Notes under the pieces: generated by a model
What the model saw: the letters and a program-made list of their open reading frames with translations, nothing else
What the model was told of the DNA's origin: nothing
Databases searched by the model: none
Shown: positions 1 to 6,970 of the stretch, piece after piece
How positions within the stretch are numbered: the stretch's first letter is position 1
How the letters are laid out: the number at the start of each line of letters is the position of its first letter
Program-made: the position numbers and the translations under genes
Source of the DNA: Cyanobacteria bacterium UBA11153
GTDB lineage: Bacteria; Cyanobacteriota; Cyanobacteriia; Cyanobacteriales; Coleofasciculaceae
Length of the DNA: 12,506 nucleotides
Reading direction: 5' to 3'
Assembly: GCA_003511885.1 (NCBI GenBank)
Contig: DOIX01000068.1
Span: forward strand, 8,919 to 21,424

Positions 1-25
1 ATGACTTATACCGCAAGCCCTAATT

Positions 26-913
26 ATGAAAATCAATTCAATTACCCAGCTCTGTGCCTTATCTTTAGGTATTTTCCTTATTTGTAGCACCTCAGCTTAC
101 GCCCAAACTCATGCCACACCGCCCCAACTCCAGATTGAAACGATAAAAACGCCAGCAATCACATCTCGCACCGTAATATTAGATGAATTAGCCAAAGCAG
201 ATGTCGTATACCTGGGTGAAACTCACAATAACCCAGACGATCGCAAAGGGCAACTAGAAATCCTGCAACAACTAGAGCAGCGAAATCCTAAAATTGCCAT
301 AGCTATGGAAATGTTTCAGCGTCCATATCAATCTATCATAGATCGATATTTAGCCGGAGAAATTACCGAAGCTGAGTTAATCCAACAAACCGAATATGAA
401 AAACGCTGGGGTTTTCCTTGGGAATCCTACGCACCCCTATTGCGTTTCGCCAAAGAAAATCAACTGCCAGTATTAGCCTTAAATACCCCCACAGAAATCA
501 CCAGAAAAGTTGCCCGTTATGGCTTAGAAAGCTTAACACTTGAGGAACAAAAACAAATTCCACCCTTAACAGAAATTAAAACCGATAACCCAGGATATCG
601 GCAAATGCTCGAAGAAATCTACGCACAACACCAACAAGGAAATCAGGGAAATAGTACCAGCTTTGAGAGATTTTTTAGCGCCCAAGTACTCTGGGATGAG
701 ACAATGGCAGAAACGATAGCCCAATTTATCACCGCTAACCCAGACTATCAAGTAATTGCGATCGCAGGCAAAGGACATATTATTTACGGTTACGGGATAC
801 CGAGCCGAGTTGCCCGCCGCATTAATACCCCTGATTTCCTCCAGCATTCCGTTTTCTTTGGCAACACCGAAGCTGGTAAATTGGTAAGAGAAGCTGATTT
901 CTTTTGGGAATAG
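26..913 (+). CDS. ChaN-like (DUF399) haem-binding protein, exported
   Basis: The 295-residue product matches the ChaN/DUF399 family, whose studied members bind haem and are linked to iron uptake. Visible family blocks are YLGETHNNPDD (63-72 region), AMEMFQRP (93-100), the QVLWDETMA block (220-228) and IAGKGHIIYGYGIPSR (246-261). Residues 1-26 form a type I signal peptide: a Lys near the N-terminus, a hydrophobic core, then AYA before Gln27. Cys20 sits in the core, but Ile precedes it, so it is not a normal lipobox. Placement in the periplasm or at a membrane surface is inferred. No clear ribosome site is seen in the 25 bases available upstream, and the promoter lies outside the window. The TAG stop lies inside a heptamer repeat. 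The family call is confident; the ligand is inferred from the family only. Confidence 0.9.
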   Translation: MKINSITQLCALSLGIFLICSTSAYAQTHATPPQLQIETIKTPAITSRTVILDELAKADVVYLGETHNNPDDRKGQLEILQQLEQRNPKIAIAMEMFQRPYQSIIDRYLAGEITEAELIQQTEYEKRWGFPWESYAPLLRFAKENQLPVLALNTPTEITRKVARYGLESLTLEEQKQIPPLTEIKTDNPGYRQMLEEIYAQHQQGNQGNSTSFERFFSAQVLWDETMAETIAQFITANPDYQVIAIAGKGHIIYGYGIPSRVARRINTPDFLQHSVFFGNTEAGKLVREADFFWE

Positions 914-926
914 GGAATAGGAATAG
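906..926. repeat. Heptamer tandem repeat overlapping the ChaN stop codon
   Basis: GGGAATA occurs twice in tandem (906-912, 913-919), followed by a shortened GGAATAG. The TAG stop at 911-913 lies across the first unit boundary. This matches the short tandemly repeated repetitive (STRR) sequences known from filamentous cyanobacteria. The array is short and could in part be chance. Confidence 0.6.
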
Positions 927-960
927 ACTAACTCTAACTAAACTACCCAGCTAAATCGGA

Positions 961-966
961 TATAAT
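961..966 (+). promoter_or_regulatory. Candidate -10 box upstream of the Uma2 gene
   Basis: A perfect TATAAT lies 60 bases before the start codon at 1026. No good -35 hexamer is seen 16-18 bases upstream, so the box may need an activator or may be chance. It is followed by a GGAGA ribosome site at 1011-1015, ten bases before the ATG. Confidence 0.45.
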
Positions 967-1025
967 AGTAATAGCGCACCAGCACAGCACAACGCACCAT
1001 CCTAGCTTTTGGAGAACTAATTGTC

Positions 1026-1583
1026 ATGTCCCTAACTGTGAGTGACTTAGAAAGGCTGCAAACAAAACTCAAAGATGATAGTCTAGATTACCAGTTAGAA
1101 CTAGTAGATGGGAATATTATTGTTATGGGTCCATCAGATTACACATCAGACGAAATTGGTACTCGGTTATGCACCTTTTTGAATATCTGGATTATGCCCC
1201 GGAAATTGGGTAGAGTTACGGGTGCTGCGGCGGGCTTCCGTTTACCCAATGAGAATAAAGATTTACGCGCACCTGATGTCTCATTTGTCAGTGCAGAAAG
1301 GCTTAAATATAGCCCTCGTGCTTTTGCTGAAGTCGTGCCGGATTTAATGGTAGAAATTAAATCAAAAACAGATAGAATCAAGCCAATTCAAGAAAAAATT
1401 CAATTCTTTTTAAGTTTAGGCACTCAAGTAGGTATCCTCATCGATCCCGATCTGGAAACTCTAACTATTTATCGTACCACAGGCGAGCCAACTGTCTTAA
1501 ATAATAACGATATTCTCACTATTCCAGAACTATTTCCTGGCTGGGAACTTCCCGTGTCAGAACTATGGCCTCCAGAATTTTAA
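1026..1583 (+). CDS. Uma2 family (DUF820) PD-(D/E)XK nuclease-fold protein
   Basis: This 185-residue protein has the Uma2/DUF820 pattern, a restriction-endonuclease-like fold greatly expanded in cyanobacteria. Candidate metal-site residues are all present: Glu25 in LELVDGNI, Asp84 in LRAPDVSF, and Glu110-x-Lys112 in LMVEIKSKTD. The later LGTQVGILIDPD block and the C-terminal LFPGWELPVSELW are also typical. Length is normal and the frame is intact, so it should be an active-type copy. The ATG is supported by GGAGA ten bases upstream. Family members have no firmly established cellular role; transposon origin, DNA repair and defence have all been proposed, and the neighbours here do not decide between them. 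It appears to be a single-gene unit. Confidence 0.92.
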   Translation: MSLTVSDLERLQTKLKDDSLDYQLELVDGNIIVMGPSDYTSDEIGTRLCTFLNIWIMPRKLGRVTGAAAGFRLPNENKDLRAPDVSFVSAERLKYSPRAFAEVVPDLMVEIKSKTDRIKPIQEKIQFFLSLGTQVGILIDPDLETLTIYRTTGEPTVLNNNDILTIPELFPGWELPVSELWPPEF

Positions 1584-1893
1584 TATATATAAGACACTCA
1601 TAAATACTAATACTGATGGTTCTGTAAATACAAGTTCTGATAACCTTACCTACAAATTATATTCAAAACCTGCCCAGACTAATAAAGCGGGTTGGGAGCT
1701 GGTAGCATACAGAACAAACTATATTCACGCACCCGCCCGCACCCAAACTCTATGCGAGCGAGTGGCAAAGCCCTATAAAGCGATTTCCTTCCTCACCAGC
1801 GAAACCGAGCGCGACAGTTTAGCCTCAAACAGTCTAATATGTAAGGAGAAAACTCTATCGCAACTGTTTCTGACTGACAGGAAGGAGAAAAAC
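1584..1893. other. Non-coding gap before the Pmp3-like gene
   Basis: I see no convincing gene in these 310 bases. An in-frame ATG at 1762 would extend the Pmp3 reading frame by 44 residues of non-membrane sequence, but it has no ribosome site and breaks the family's usual short N-terminus. The segment AAGGAGAAAAC occurs twice (1843-1853 and 1882-1892); only the second copy serves the ATG at 1894. The promoter of the Pmp3 unit should lie here, but no convincing -35/-10 pair was found. Confidence 0.5.
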
Positions 1894-2055
1894 ATGGATA
1901 TTATCCGTATCATCATTGCCATTTTCCTGCCACCGCTGGGTGTCTTCTTACAAGTCGGCTTAGGCGGAGCTTTTTGGCTTAATATTTTGTTAACTTTACT
2001 AGGTTATGTGCCAGGTTTGGTTCATGCGATATGGATTATAGCCAAAAAGGACTAG
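1894..2055 (+). CDS. Pmp3/YqaE family small membrane protein
   Basis: This 53-residue peptide has the Pmp3/YqaE/UPF0057 signature: a first hydrophobic helix leading into IFLPPLGVFLQVGLGG (residues 10-25), an Asn-containing link, and a second helix with GYVPGLVHAIWII (37-49). Two transmembrane spans are expected. Plant and yeast relatives protect membrane potential under salt stress; the bacterial role is poorly defined. I chose the ATG at 1894 because it has a strong ribosome site (AAGGAGA, 1882-1888) and gives the normal family length; the longer reading from 1762 is unlikely. The next gene begins 19 bases after the stop, so the two are probably co-transcribed. Confidence 0.93.
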   Translation: MDIIRIIIAIFLPPLGVFLQVGLGGAFWLNILLTLLGYVPGLVHAIWIIAKKD

Positions 2056-2074
2056 ATTTAAGATTACCCCTCTA

Positions 2075-2560
2075 ATGAACAATTTGCCAAACACAGCCAA
2101 ACAGTTAACTTATCAAGGAATTTATCCTTGCCCAATTTGTCGTATCAGTCAAATTCAAGCCATGCCCTTAATGGATGCCATGGCTTGTAATTCTTGCCGT
2201 CATATTTTCATTGCTGATTTGGACAAACAAATCCTCAAAATGACTGATAGACACCCCCCTCTTACCTGGCGCTGGAATGGAAAAAAATGGCTTGGCGGAC
2301 ATTTAGAAGGGCTTGAATGGGGATGGATGCTATGGATTTTGTCTATAGCATTTGTCATCCTTCCAACTACTTTAATTTGTTTATCTACTTATACTTTTCC
2401 TCCGGATCCCCATAGCCGTTTTTATTGGTTTCCTATTGCTTGGATAGGGCTAACTTTTTTATCTCATTTAGGTATTATTTTATGGTTAGTTATGGAGTTT
2501 TATCAATTTCCGATGAGGATGTATTTAAGAATGAGATTACCAGAGCGATGGCATAGGTGA
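2075..2560 (+). CDS. Zinc-ribbon, two-span membrane protein of unknown function
   Basis: I do not recognise a named family for this 161-residue protein. Near the N-terminus are two Cys pairs, Cys19-Pro-Ile-Cys22 and Cys38-Asn-Ser-Cys41, spaced like a rubredoxin-type zinc ribbon. A tryptophan-rich link (WRWNGKKWLGG, about 65-75) follows. Two strongly hydrophobic stretches at about 84-106 and 118-142 should cross the membrane, and the tail is basic (MRMYLRMRLPERWHR). The ribbon and tail would then lie on the same side, most likely cytoplasmic. It starts 19 bases after the Pmp3-like gene, which suggests a two-gene operon and possibly a related membrane role; that link is inference. No strong ribosome site is visible, so translation may be coupled. 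Confidence 0.8.
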   Translation: MNNLPNTAKQLTYQGIYPCPICRISQIQAMPLMDAMACNSCRHIFIADLDKQILKMTDRHPPLTWRWNGKKWLGGHLEGLEWGWMLWILSIAFVILPTTLICLSTYTFPPDPHSRFYWFPIAWIGLTFLSHLGIILWLVMEFYQFPMRMYLRMRLPERWHR

Positions 2561-2595
2561 ATGGGCACTATGAAGTGAAGATTAGGAAAAAGAAG

Positions 2596-3110
2596 ATGAA
2601 TAGACTGATTTTATTCAAGGCAGATAGAGGAGAAAGAAAAAATATCGGGAAGCTACAGGTACAGCAATTGGGGAATCATTTTATCGAATTGCTAACGCTA
2701 CCTCTGTCCCTATCTTAATTAACACGATCGCAGAATATCACTATTCTAGCGGAAAACCCGCCCCCCAGCCAGGTTACCGACTTACGGAAACTGTACCAGA
2801 AGATAGAGATTCTTTCCGCGATAATGGATGGGAAGTGATTCGCACAGAGGAATACACTCCTGAAATTCCTGCCCCCTACGGTGCTAAATTCGATTCCATC
2901 TGTATTTGCTATTGCATTTATAAACCCTTACCGCCAGAAGATGAATGGACAAAAAAAGCTCATCGTCTTGCGCCATCTTTGGATTCCTTCGGCGGTGATG
3001 AGGAAGCTTATCAAATTTGGCTCAAGTCTCAATCAGAGGAAACTCAAAAAGAGTCTTTAGCTACAACCCAATGGCTGAAAACACAAGCAAAGCAACCCAC
3101 TGAAGTATAA
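2596..3110 (+). pseudogene. Frame-broken or frameshifted gene of unknown function
   Basis: An open frame with coding character runs from just after a TAG at 2625-2627 to the TAA at 3108-3110, but it has no ATG, GTG or TTG until the GTG at 2835. That GTG would begin inside what looks like continuous protein and would give a 91-residue product. In the neighbouring frame an ATG at 2596, with AGGA upstream, reads MNRLILFKADRGER up to an A6 run (2637-2642). A -1 shift there joins both parts into about 171 residues. At the join the bases read A_AAA_AAT, a classic slippery form. So this is a pseudogene, a sequencing indel or a slippage gene. The C-terminal half is hydrophilic, with a cysteine patch (SICICYCIYK). 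I know of no matching family. Confidence 0.5.
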
Positions 3111-3137
3111 AAATAAACCAGATAGGAGCAGAAAATA

Positions 3138-3527
3138 ATGTCCAAAGAAACAATCGAATCAATTTTAACCGCCTATTTCGCTAACATGGCAGCCATGAAT
3201 CCAGAAGGTTGGGTAGATACATTTGCTGAAGATGCAGTTATTTGCGATCCCGTTGGCAATCCGCCCAGCAAAGCACATGAAGATTTTCAGAAGTTTTTTG
3301 GCATGTTAACGGCTTTCTTTGAGAAGCTAGAATTATCGCAAGATAAGATTATTATTGTCGGAAATAATGCAGCCGTTAATTGGACAATGCGAGTGGTAGC
3401 GAAGAATGGACGAAATGCCATGACGGAAGGAGTTAGTACTTTTGAAATTAATGAAGCGGGCAAGATTCAAAAGGTTTCATCCTATTGGAATGAAGGGGAA
3501 ATGATGGCACAACTGAAGGGAGAATAG
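3138..3527 (+). CDS. NTF2/SnoaL-like protein resembling ketosteroid isomerase
   Basis: This 129-residue single-domain protein has the cone-shaped NTF2-like fold pattern. Compared from memory with bacterial delta5-3-ketosteroid isomerase, Tyr13 falls at the oxyanion Tyr14. Asp37 in DPVG falls at the catalytic base Asp38. Ser100 stands where the second oxyanion residue, Asp99, would be. The cavity could therefore still support acid-base chemistry, but the substrate cannot be told. The ATG has a good ribosome site (AGGAG, 3123-3127). It begins 27 bases after the frame-broken gene and could be read with it. The protein is soluble, with no signal peptide. The fold call is confident; isomerase activity is not claimed. 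Confidence 0.85.
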   Translation: MSKETIESILTAYFANMAAMNPEGWVDTFAEDAVICDPVGNPPSKAHEDFQKFFGMLTAFFEKLELSQDKIIIVGNNAAVNWTMRVVAKNGRNAMTEGVSTFEINEAGKIQKVSSYWNEGEMMAQLKGE

Positions 3528-3536
3528 GAAAGATAT

Positions 3537-3565
3537 AGGTTGGGTTTAGTCCCTCAGTCCAACCT
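3537..3565. terminator. Possible hairpin between converging genes
   Basis: AGGTTGG (3537-3543) and CCAACCT (3559-3565) form a perfect 7-bp stem with a 15-base loop, in the 82-base gap between the NTF2-like gene (+) and the adenosine kinase gene (-). No T-run follows on either strand, so termination is only a suggestion from its position. Confidence 0.35.
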
Positions 3566-3609
3566 GCATCTCGAGCTAATAAAACCTCTTGATAAAAATC
3601 AAATATATT

Positions 3610-4092
3610 TCAGAGCTTATACCCAATCTTCCGCAAAAATTCCTGGCGTGTCTTGACATCTTCTTCACCTTCTACACCCTTGGGTGATGAACCATCAACT
3701 ACGCCAATAATACCCCTTCCTTGCTCCGTTTCAGCGACAATAACTTCAACAGGATTGGCAGTAGCACAGTGAATAGTGCAAACTTCTGGACATTGTTTAA
3801 TCCCATTCAAAAAGTTAATGGGAAATGCGTCTTTCAAGAGAACAATGAAACTATGCCCTGCGGCAATTGCTTGGGCATTTTTAGTGGCTATATCTTGTAA
3901 GGTTTTGTCGTTGCCAGATACTCGAATTAAACATTGTCCAGATGCTTCGCAAAAAGCAATACCGAATTTGACTTGGGATGAAGTTCCCACCATAATTTCG
4001 TACAAATCTTCAACTGTTTTGATGAAGTGGCTTTGTCCGATGATTATATTACAGTTTTCGGGAATTTCTACGGGTACGGCTTTGAGTAACAT
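3610..4092 (-). CDS. Adenosine-specific kinase (PF04008 family)
   Basis: This 160-residue protein matches the Adenosine_kin family (PF04008) along its whole length. Diagnostic stretches are the N-terminal IGQSHFIKTVEDLYE (18-32), KFGIAFCEASG (42-52), the GHSFIVLLKDAFPINFLN block (79-96), IHCATANPVEVIV (107-119) and the C-terminal GIIGVVDGSSPKGVE (127-141). Structural work on archaeal relatives found adenosine-type ligands bound; the physiological role is unsettled. No signal peptide is seen. Expression is well supported: a -35/-10 pair (4121-4147) and AAGGA seven bases before the ATG. It lies 72 bases downstream of the AAG-like gene on the same strand but has its own promoter, so it is probably separately regulated. 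Confidence 0.92.
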   Translation of the reverse strand: MLLKAVPVEIPENCNIIIGQSHFIKTVEDLYEIMVGTSSQVKFGIAFCEASGQCLIRVSGNDKTLQDIATKNAQAIAAGHSFIVLLKDAFPINFLNGIKQCPEVCTIHCATANPVEVIVAETEQGRGIIGVVDGSSPKGVEGEEDVKTRQEFLRKIGYKL

Positions 4093-4120
4093 TTTTTTAT
4101 CCTTGTTGTTATTTTTGGTA

Positions 4121-4147
4121 ATTATATCAAATCTGTGGTCAAGTCAA
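4121..4147 (-). promoter_or_regulatory. Sigma-70-type promoter of the adenosine kinase gene
   Basis: Read on the - strand, a TTGACT -35 element (4142-4147) is followed after 15 bases by a perfect TATAAT (4121-4126). Shifting the -35 by one base to TTTGAC gives a 16-base spacer. The predicted start point leaves a leader of about 20 bases with AAGGA before the ATG at 4092. Confidence 0.7.
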
Positions 4148-4237
4148 AGCAACCGCCAGCGCGGTTAAGACGTTTTCAATTCCAGCAAACCATTGATTTT
4201 ACTACTTTCTTCCCTAGCCCCTAGTCTCTCGCTATAA
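4148..4237. repeat. Dispersed repeat, copy A, over the 3' end of the AAG-like gene
   Basis: The 50 bases 4148-4197 match 11832-11880 at roughly 84% in the same orientation. Shared blocks are AGCAACCGCCAG, GCGGTTAAGAC, AATTCC and AAACCATTGAT. Weaker matching continues outward to GCTATA at 4231-4236, with a CTTTCT block and TAGTC/TAGCC elements in common. The core holds a 16-bp palindrome, AACCGCCAGCGCGGTT (4151-4166), whose end overlaps the stop codon of the - strand gene, so it may act as a terminator. About the last 23 codons of that gene lie in the repeat. Confidence 0.7.
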
Positions 4238-5043
4238 ATACCGTGAAGTTGGCACAAGTCGTTGGATTTTAGCTCGATGCCAATGTCAGGTTGGAAGTCT
4301 TTATTATTTCGTCCTTTATCGAATTCGGCGATATAGTTTTCAATGGTTTGTTTGGGGCAATTTGTTATCTGATTAATTTGGGTTGAGTTTAACCCTTGAA
4401 TGTATAAGGCAAGTACGAGGTATACTTTGCCTTTGCGAATCCGCTGTGGTTCGGTTAAATAACGGTAAGGACGGATGATATAATCGGGCATGTCGGGAAA
4501 TATTTTAGCTCTTTTGAGGGATAGTCCAACTCGTGCCGATTGAAATATTTGTTTTTCTGTCAGGGTATCTGTTTCTGCAAGAAAAATAGGACTTGTTTTA
4601 TCCCAAGCTGGTTTGCCAGATATGGCTTCATCTAATTTGGCTACTGTGGGGAAGCCTGTCTTAGTTAGCAATCTATCTACGGAAAGAGATGGTCCATCAA
4701 TTATAGTGTTATCCGGTGCTGCGATACTGCGAATTAGGATACCGCCAAAGGTTTCTGCATCTGCGAAGGTTAAGTCGATTCCTTTGAAGCTGCCACTACG
4801 ATATTTGTTGCCTTGGCGATGGAAATACCATCTACCACAGGTTAATTGTAAGGGATCTTTATGGGTAAATGGATCGGGATGTTGTTGGTTATAATAGTAA
4901 AATTCGATTTCGACTAAATAATAGATATCTCCGGCTACCACGAGATGGGTGCGAGTGAGGAGGTAGGAAGCAATGGCATCGCACCAACTTGGGAAGGTTT
5001 GATTCGGCTCGTTTTTTTCAAGTAAAAAAATCAATTTTGACAT
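4165..5043 (-). CDS. Divergent alkyladenine-DNA-glycosylase-like protein with HTH tail
   Basis: No family name came at first sight, but residues 40-196 follow human AAG/MPG in order. VEIEFYYY (44-51) matches VETEAY, placing Glu47 at the catalytic Glu125 and Tyr49 at Tyr127. DPFTHK (57-62) matches the DPASH-type motif, His61 at His136. GRWYFHRQGNKYRS (70-83) covers the MF..G..Y segment, GGILIRS (100-106) matches the VLLRA strand, DGPS (116-119) matches SGPSKL, and SARVGL with RPYRYL (169-174, 191-196) match the C-terminal ARVG and RF blocks. The normal intercalating Tyr cannot be placed surely. Residues 207-241 look like a helix-turn-helix (LALYIQGLNSTQINQITNC then KQTIENYIAEF). The last ~23 residues are encoded in repeat copy A. 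Base-excision or modified-base recognition is inference; activity could be lost. A GNAT gene diverges 18 bp away. Confidence 0.65.
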   Translation of the reverse strand: MSKLIFLLEKNEPNQTFPSWCDAIASYLLTRTHLVVAGDIYYLVEIEFYYYNQQHPDPFTHKDPLQLTCGRWYFHRQGNKYRSGSFKGIDLTFADAETFGGILIRSIAAPDNTIIDGPSLSVDRLLTKTGFPTVAKLDEAISGKPAWDKTSPIFLAETDTLTEKQIFQSARVGLSLKRAKIFPDMPDYIIRPYRYLTEPQRIRKGKVYLVLALYIQGLNSTQINQITNCPKQTIENYIAEFDKGRNNKDFQPDIGIELKSNDLCQLHGIYSERLGAREESSKINGLLELKTS

Positions 5044-5061
5044 ATTAGGGTCTGGAAATAT

Positions 5062-5514
5062 ATGATGAACATAAGCTTAATTTTAGCCCAATTGGCTGAC
5101 ATCGATATTATCCTTAAATTCATTAAAGAGTTGTACGAACATGAGGATATCAGGTTCGATGAATCTAGGGCACGCAATGCCTTATCGCAACTTTTACAGG
5201 ATAATTCACTAGGATATGTCTGGGTAATTTACGGCGGAGATGAAGCTATCGGTTATCTTGTTCTCACCTTCGGTTATAGTTTGGAGTTTGGTGGTAGGGA
5301 TGGACTTATAGATGAATTATATATTCGAGAGACTTATCGGGGATATGGTATAGGGACAATAGCGCTGGAATTTGTGACAGAATTTTGTAAATCTATCGAA
5401 ATTAAAGCAATTCATCTGGTAGTGGAAAGGAAAAATAATCAGGCACATTCTCTTTATCGGAAAATGGGATTTAAAGACTGCGATCGCGATATTATGACAA
5501 AGTGGATAGATTAG
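5062..5514 (+). CDS. GNAT family N-acetyltransferase
   Basis: This 150-residue single GNAT domain carries the acetyl-CoA loop ETYRGYGIGTIAL (90-102, core Arg93-Gly-Tyr-Gly-Ile-Gly98). Before it comes the strand LIDELYIRE (82-90), and after it the motif B region KNNQAHSLYRKMGFKD (124-139). N-terminal helices (about 12-28 and 33-47) form the substrate side, which gives no clue to the acceptor. Two ATGs occur in tandem (5062 and 5065); either could start it. Only 18 bases separate it from the oppositely directed AAG-like gene, so its promoter must overlap that gene's 5' end or the start region itself. The frame contains a HIP1 octamer near its 3' end. The family call is confident, the substrate unknown. 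Confidence 0.9.
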   Translation: MMNISLILAQLADIDIILKFIKELYEHEDIRFDESRARNALSQLLQDNSLGYVWVIYGGDEAIGYLVLTFGYSLEFGGRDGLIDELYIRETYRGYGIGTIALEFVTEFCKSIEIKAIHLVVERKNNQAHSLYRKMGFKDCDRDIMTKWID

Positions 5515-5594
5515 TAAACTGTTTTGACTTAAAATCAAATATGACCGTCAAATGCTAAACTATCAAGTTACATGTCGATCCCATTAGCAACGCC

Positions 5595-6902
5595 ATGACA
5601 GCTACTCAAATCCCTACCCTATCCCTCAATACAATTGCCAAAGCTACCCGTCAAGCTGCCCGAAAGTTAGCGATTCTCTCCACATCAGCCAAAAATCAAG
5701 CCATAGAAGCAATAGCCCAAGCCCTAGAAACGGCTGCACCTGAAATATTAGCGGCAAATGCAGCAGATTGCGCTGCCGCAAAGGAAGACAATCTTGCCAA
5801 ACCACTTTGCGATCGCCTAAAATTAGACGAAACTAAGTTAAAAGCCGCTATTCAAGGGGTACGGGATGTTGGTAAACTGAAAGATCCTGTGGGTGAAGTG
5901 CAACTCCATCGGGAATTGGATGAGGGATTAATTTTAAAAAGAATTAGTTGCCCTTTAGGTGTTTTAGGGATTATTTTTGAAGCCCGTCCCGATGCCGCGA
6001 TTCAAATTACTTCTTTAGCGGTAAAATCAGGAAATGGAGTAATTTTGAAAGGTGGGAAAGAAGCCGTTCGATCTTGTGAAGCAATAGTTAAAGCAATTCA
6101 TCAGGGATTATCCCAAACATCGGTAAATCCGGCAGTAGTTCAATTATTAACTACGCGAGAAGAAACTATCGCCATGTTACAGCTTGACGAATATATCGAT
6201 TTAATTATTCCCAGAGGCTCGAATTCCTTTGTCCAATTTGTTCAGAATAATACAAAAATTCCCGTATTAGGACATGCTGATGGTATTTGTCATTTATATA
6301 TAGATAGTGCTGCTGATTTAGAAAAAGCAGTCAATCTAACCGTGGATGCAAAAACCCAATACCCCGCAGTTTGTAACGCGATAGAGACATTATTGATACA
6401 TAATGCGATCGCAAATCAATTCCTCCCCATTGTAGCAGCCGCATTACAAGAACGTCAGGTAGAATTACGGGGAGATGAAGCAACTTGTCAAATCCTGGAT
6501 ATTGCCGCCGCAACAGAAGCAGATTGGCGTACAGAATACAACGATTTAATTCTATCCATTAAAATAGTCGATTCCCTCACAGAAGCAATTCAACACATTA
6601 ATACTTATGGTTCCCGCCATACCGATGGGATTGTTACCGAAGATTTAGAGACAGCAGAAACCTTCATGAATCAAGTCGATGCAGCCAATGTATTCCACAA
6701 CTGCTCCACTCGTTTTGCCGATGGTTTCCGCTATGGATTTGGTGCAGAAGTAGGAATTAGTACTAATAAAATACCACCTCGCGGTCCCGTAGGTTTAGAA
6801 GGATTGGTAACTTATAAGTATAAAATGACAGGTACAGGACATATTGTCGCAACTTATGCGGGAAAAGATGCTAAACCTTTTACCCATCGAGATTTAGGCT
6901 AA
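5595..6902 (+). CDS. proA: Glutamate-5-semialdehyde dehydrogenase (gamma-glutamyl phosphate reductase)
   Basis: ProA performs the second step of proline synthesis, the NADPH-dependent reduction of glutamyl-5-phosphate to glutamate-5-semialdehyde in the cytoplasm. The 435-residue length is normal. The catalytic cysteine is Cys260 in [14 protein letters not shown]; other family blocks are [20 protein letters not shown] (129-148), ILKGGKEA (150-157), [10 protein letters not shown] (201-210) and [20 protein letters not shown] near the C-terminus. The chosen ATG gives a typical N-terminus, though no strong ribosome site precedes it. No proB is adjacent, so the pathway genes are dispersed, as is usual in cyanobacteria. 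It ends opposite the ABC permease gene, with two palindromes between. The coding sequence holds two HIP1 sites. Confidence 0.98.
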   Translation: MTATQIPTLSLNTIAKATRQAARKLAILSTSAKNQAIEAIAQALETAAPEILAANAADCAAAKEDNLAKPLCDRLKLDETKLKAAIQGVRDVGKLKDPVGEVQLHRELDEGLILKRISCPLGVLGIIFEARPDAAIQITSLAVKSGNGVILKGGKEAVRSCEAIVKAIHQGLSQTSVNPAVVQLLTTREETIAMLQLDEYIDLIIPRGSNSFVQFVQNNTKIPVLGHADGICHLYIDSAADLEKAVNLTVDAKTQYPAVCNAIETLLIHNAIANQFLPIVAAALQERQVELRGDEATCQILDIAAATEADWRTEYNDLILSIKIVDSLTEAIQHINTYGSRHTDGIVTEDLETAETFMNQVDAANVFHNCSTRFADGFRYGFGAEVGISTNKIPPRGPVGLEGLVTYKYKMTGTGHIVATYAGKDAKPFTHRDLG

Positions 6903-6913
6903 AAAATAGGTTC

Positions 6914-6939
6914 GTAGTAGGCGCTTAAGCGCCCACTAC
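6914..6939. repeat. REP-like palindrome after proA
   Basis: GTAGT/ACTAC and GGCGCTT/AAGCGCC arms form a 26-base near-perfect palindrome with a single A/C mismatch on each side of the centre. It begins 12 bases after the proA stop and also lies 97 bases beyond the end of the converging ABC permease gene. Palindromes with GTAGT...ACTAC ends are widely dispersed in filamentous cyanobacteria (general knowledge). It may work as a bidirectional terminator; there is no T-run. Confidence 0.65.
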
Positions 6940-6970
6940 AAACTTTACAGCGCTGAAAGCTGAATTGGAG

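Noticed and set aside
1..87. 29-codon frame starting with the first ATG of the window
   Set aside because: It overlaps the ChaN signal-peptide coding region in another frame and has no motif.
1762..1893. N-terminal extension of the Pmp3-like gene by 44 residues
   Set aside because: No ribosome site at 1762, polar sequence unlike the family, and a strong site directly before the ATG at 1894.
3776..4168. 130-codon + strand frame opposite the adenosine kinase gene
   Set aside because: It is antisense to a full-length PF04008 gene; the apparent hydrophobic stretch is the reverse of its coding and promoter region.
5524..5560. TTGACT (5524-5529) with TAAACT as a proA promoter
   Set aside because: The spacing of 26 bases is too long for a sigma-70 promoter, and no better -10 is at 16-18 bases.
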